NCBI RefSeq assembly: GCF_023715895.1
Contig: NZ_JAMBOO010000029.1
Location: 1-53,257 of the forward strand
Direction of reading: 5' to 3'
Origin: Domibacillus indicus
Lineage (GTDB): Bacteria > Bacillota > Bacilli > Bacillales > Domibacillaceae
DNA: 53,257 nucleotides
The translations under genes were made by a program, and so were the position numbers. Below the pieces are notes generated by a model, which saw only the letters and a list, made by a program, of their open reading frames with translations, was not told where the DNA came from and did not search any database. This document shows, piece by piece, positions 52,633 through 53,257 of the stretch; within the stretch, counting starts at the first letter, position 1; each line of letters begins with the position of its first letter.

Positions 52633-53052
52633 TTCGGTTCCCATTAGATTAAGAATGAAATATTAAAGTTTTTGAGTGTGTACACTTAAACTAACGGAGA
52701 GCGTTAGTTGCAGCATAAAAATAGGAAACCATTGGAAATTGAGTCCCCTTTGTTTTATCCAATTATCAACATTAAATTTTAACAGAGCCTATTTTTTAGA
52801 AACCGAAAAATTAAATGGTCAATAAAGAAAAACGCTATTGTACTTATTTTTTTAAATCATTTACAGTAGGTAGGGATCAAAAGTTCTTCACTGTTTTATC
52901 GAACTTAGTATCTATTTGCATTTAGTTTTAGATTAAAAGATTATCTAGCCCGAATTTCCAATACATACCTGTAGATGTGGAGGAATGAAAACTCATTTTT
53001 TTCCCACTATAATTAATTTGCAAAAAAATATAATATGAAGGAGAAATTAGTC
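52633..53052. other. upstream region of icd
   Basis: 420 AT-rich bp with a small perfect hairpin (AACTAACG/CGTTAGTT, 52689-52709) whose arm contains the CGTTAGTT core of the dispersed repeat, and a TATAAT close to the icd start region. No coding frame is supported. Confidence 0.5.
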
Positions 53053-53257
53053 ATGACACAAGGTGAGAAAATTACTGTAACGAACGGCGTGTTGAACGTC
53101 CCAAACAACCCTATTATTCCCTATATTGAGGGCGATGGAATTGGTCCTGATATTTGGGCAGCTGCTTCACGCGTTTTAGATGCAGCGGTTGAAAAAGCGT
53201 ACAATGGCGAAAAGAAAATCGTTTGGAAAGAAGTTCTTGCGGGTGAAAAAGCCTTTA
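53053..53257 (+). CDS. icd: isocitrate dehydrogenase (NADP), N-terminal part, truncated by window edge
   Basis: The first 68 residues of Icd: [20 protein letters not shown], then [19 protein letters not shown] and [15 protein letters not shown], which match bacterial NADP isocitrate dehydrogenase. AAGGAG precedes the ATG. It is a citric-acid-cycle enzyme converting isocitrate to 2-oxoglutarate. In B. subtilis icd follows citZ, but here no citrate synthase gene precedes it within the window. Confidence 0.95.
   Translation, partial: MTQGEKITVTNGVLNVPNNPIIPYIEGDGIGPDIWAAASRVLDAAVEKAYNGEKKIVWKEVLAGEKAF

Overview
The window looks like a chromosomal segment of a Bacillaceae bacterium (Bacillus/Priestia-like Firmicute). 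It opens with the 5' end of a 16S rRNA gene and its Bacillus-type leader on the minus strand. Ribosome-binding sites are strong AAGGAGG types, terminators are rho-independent, and many genes resemble Bacillus families (KinB, YkuK, YfiYZ-YfhA, LytST, RsbR-like, HxlR). Most genes lie on the minus strand, co-directional with rrn. The genus cannot be fixed from about 105 nt of 16S.

Layout. 1-8.9 kb: rrn end and promoter, a FAD/Rieske oxidoreductase, an RsbR-like STAS protein, a TIM-barrel isomerase, a TnpB-only IS1341-type element with related hairpins at both ends, a KinB-like kinase, and a secreted repeat protein. 9.3-13.8 kb: a LytS/LytT-type two-component system followed by cstA, with a perfect CcpA (cre) site before cstA. 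14-19.8 kb: LacZ beta-galactosidase, a membrane-anchored Mrr-type nuclease and an oligo-1,6-glucosidase-like enzyme. 20.0-27.9 kb: a complete 14-gene gas vesicle operon (gvpA-P-Q-B-R-N-F-G-L-S-K-J-T-U, all minus strand) with a sigma-B-like promoter. 28.2-31.4 kb: a Fur-box-controlled siderophore uptake operon. 31.7-42 kb: ykuK, then an amine/beta-amino-acid catabolic island: omega-aminotransferase, PucR-type regulator, carbon-nitrogen hydrolase, Na+/solute symporter with a 55-residue companion protein, a decayed second aminotransferase, a pyruvate carboxylase remnant and an acylating methylmalonate-semialdehyde dehydrogenase. 43.3-47.9 kb: FMN monooxygenase, nitroreductase and multidrug exporter next to a MarR regulator with three matching operator-like sites. 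48-51.7 kb: a HxlR/reductase pair and a run of small immunity-like orphan genes separated by four copies of a dispersed repeat. 51.9-53.3 kb: an amidohydrolase and the start of icd.

The most notable systems are the gas vesicle operon and the catabolic island. In the gas vesicle operon GvpT is greatly expanded to 597 residues, GvpQ ends in a hexapeptide repeat, and GvpP, GvpT and GvpJ share a coiled-coil module. In the catabolic island the motif GACA-N3-TGT recurs next to the transcription units and probably marks the binding site of the local PucR-type regulator. No tRNA genes, CRISPR arrays or prophage modules were seen.
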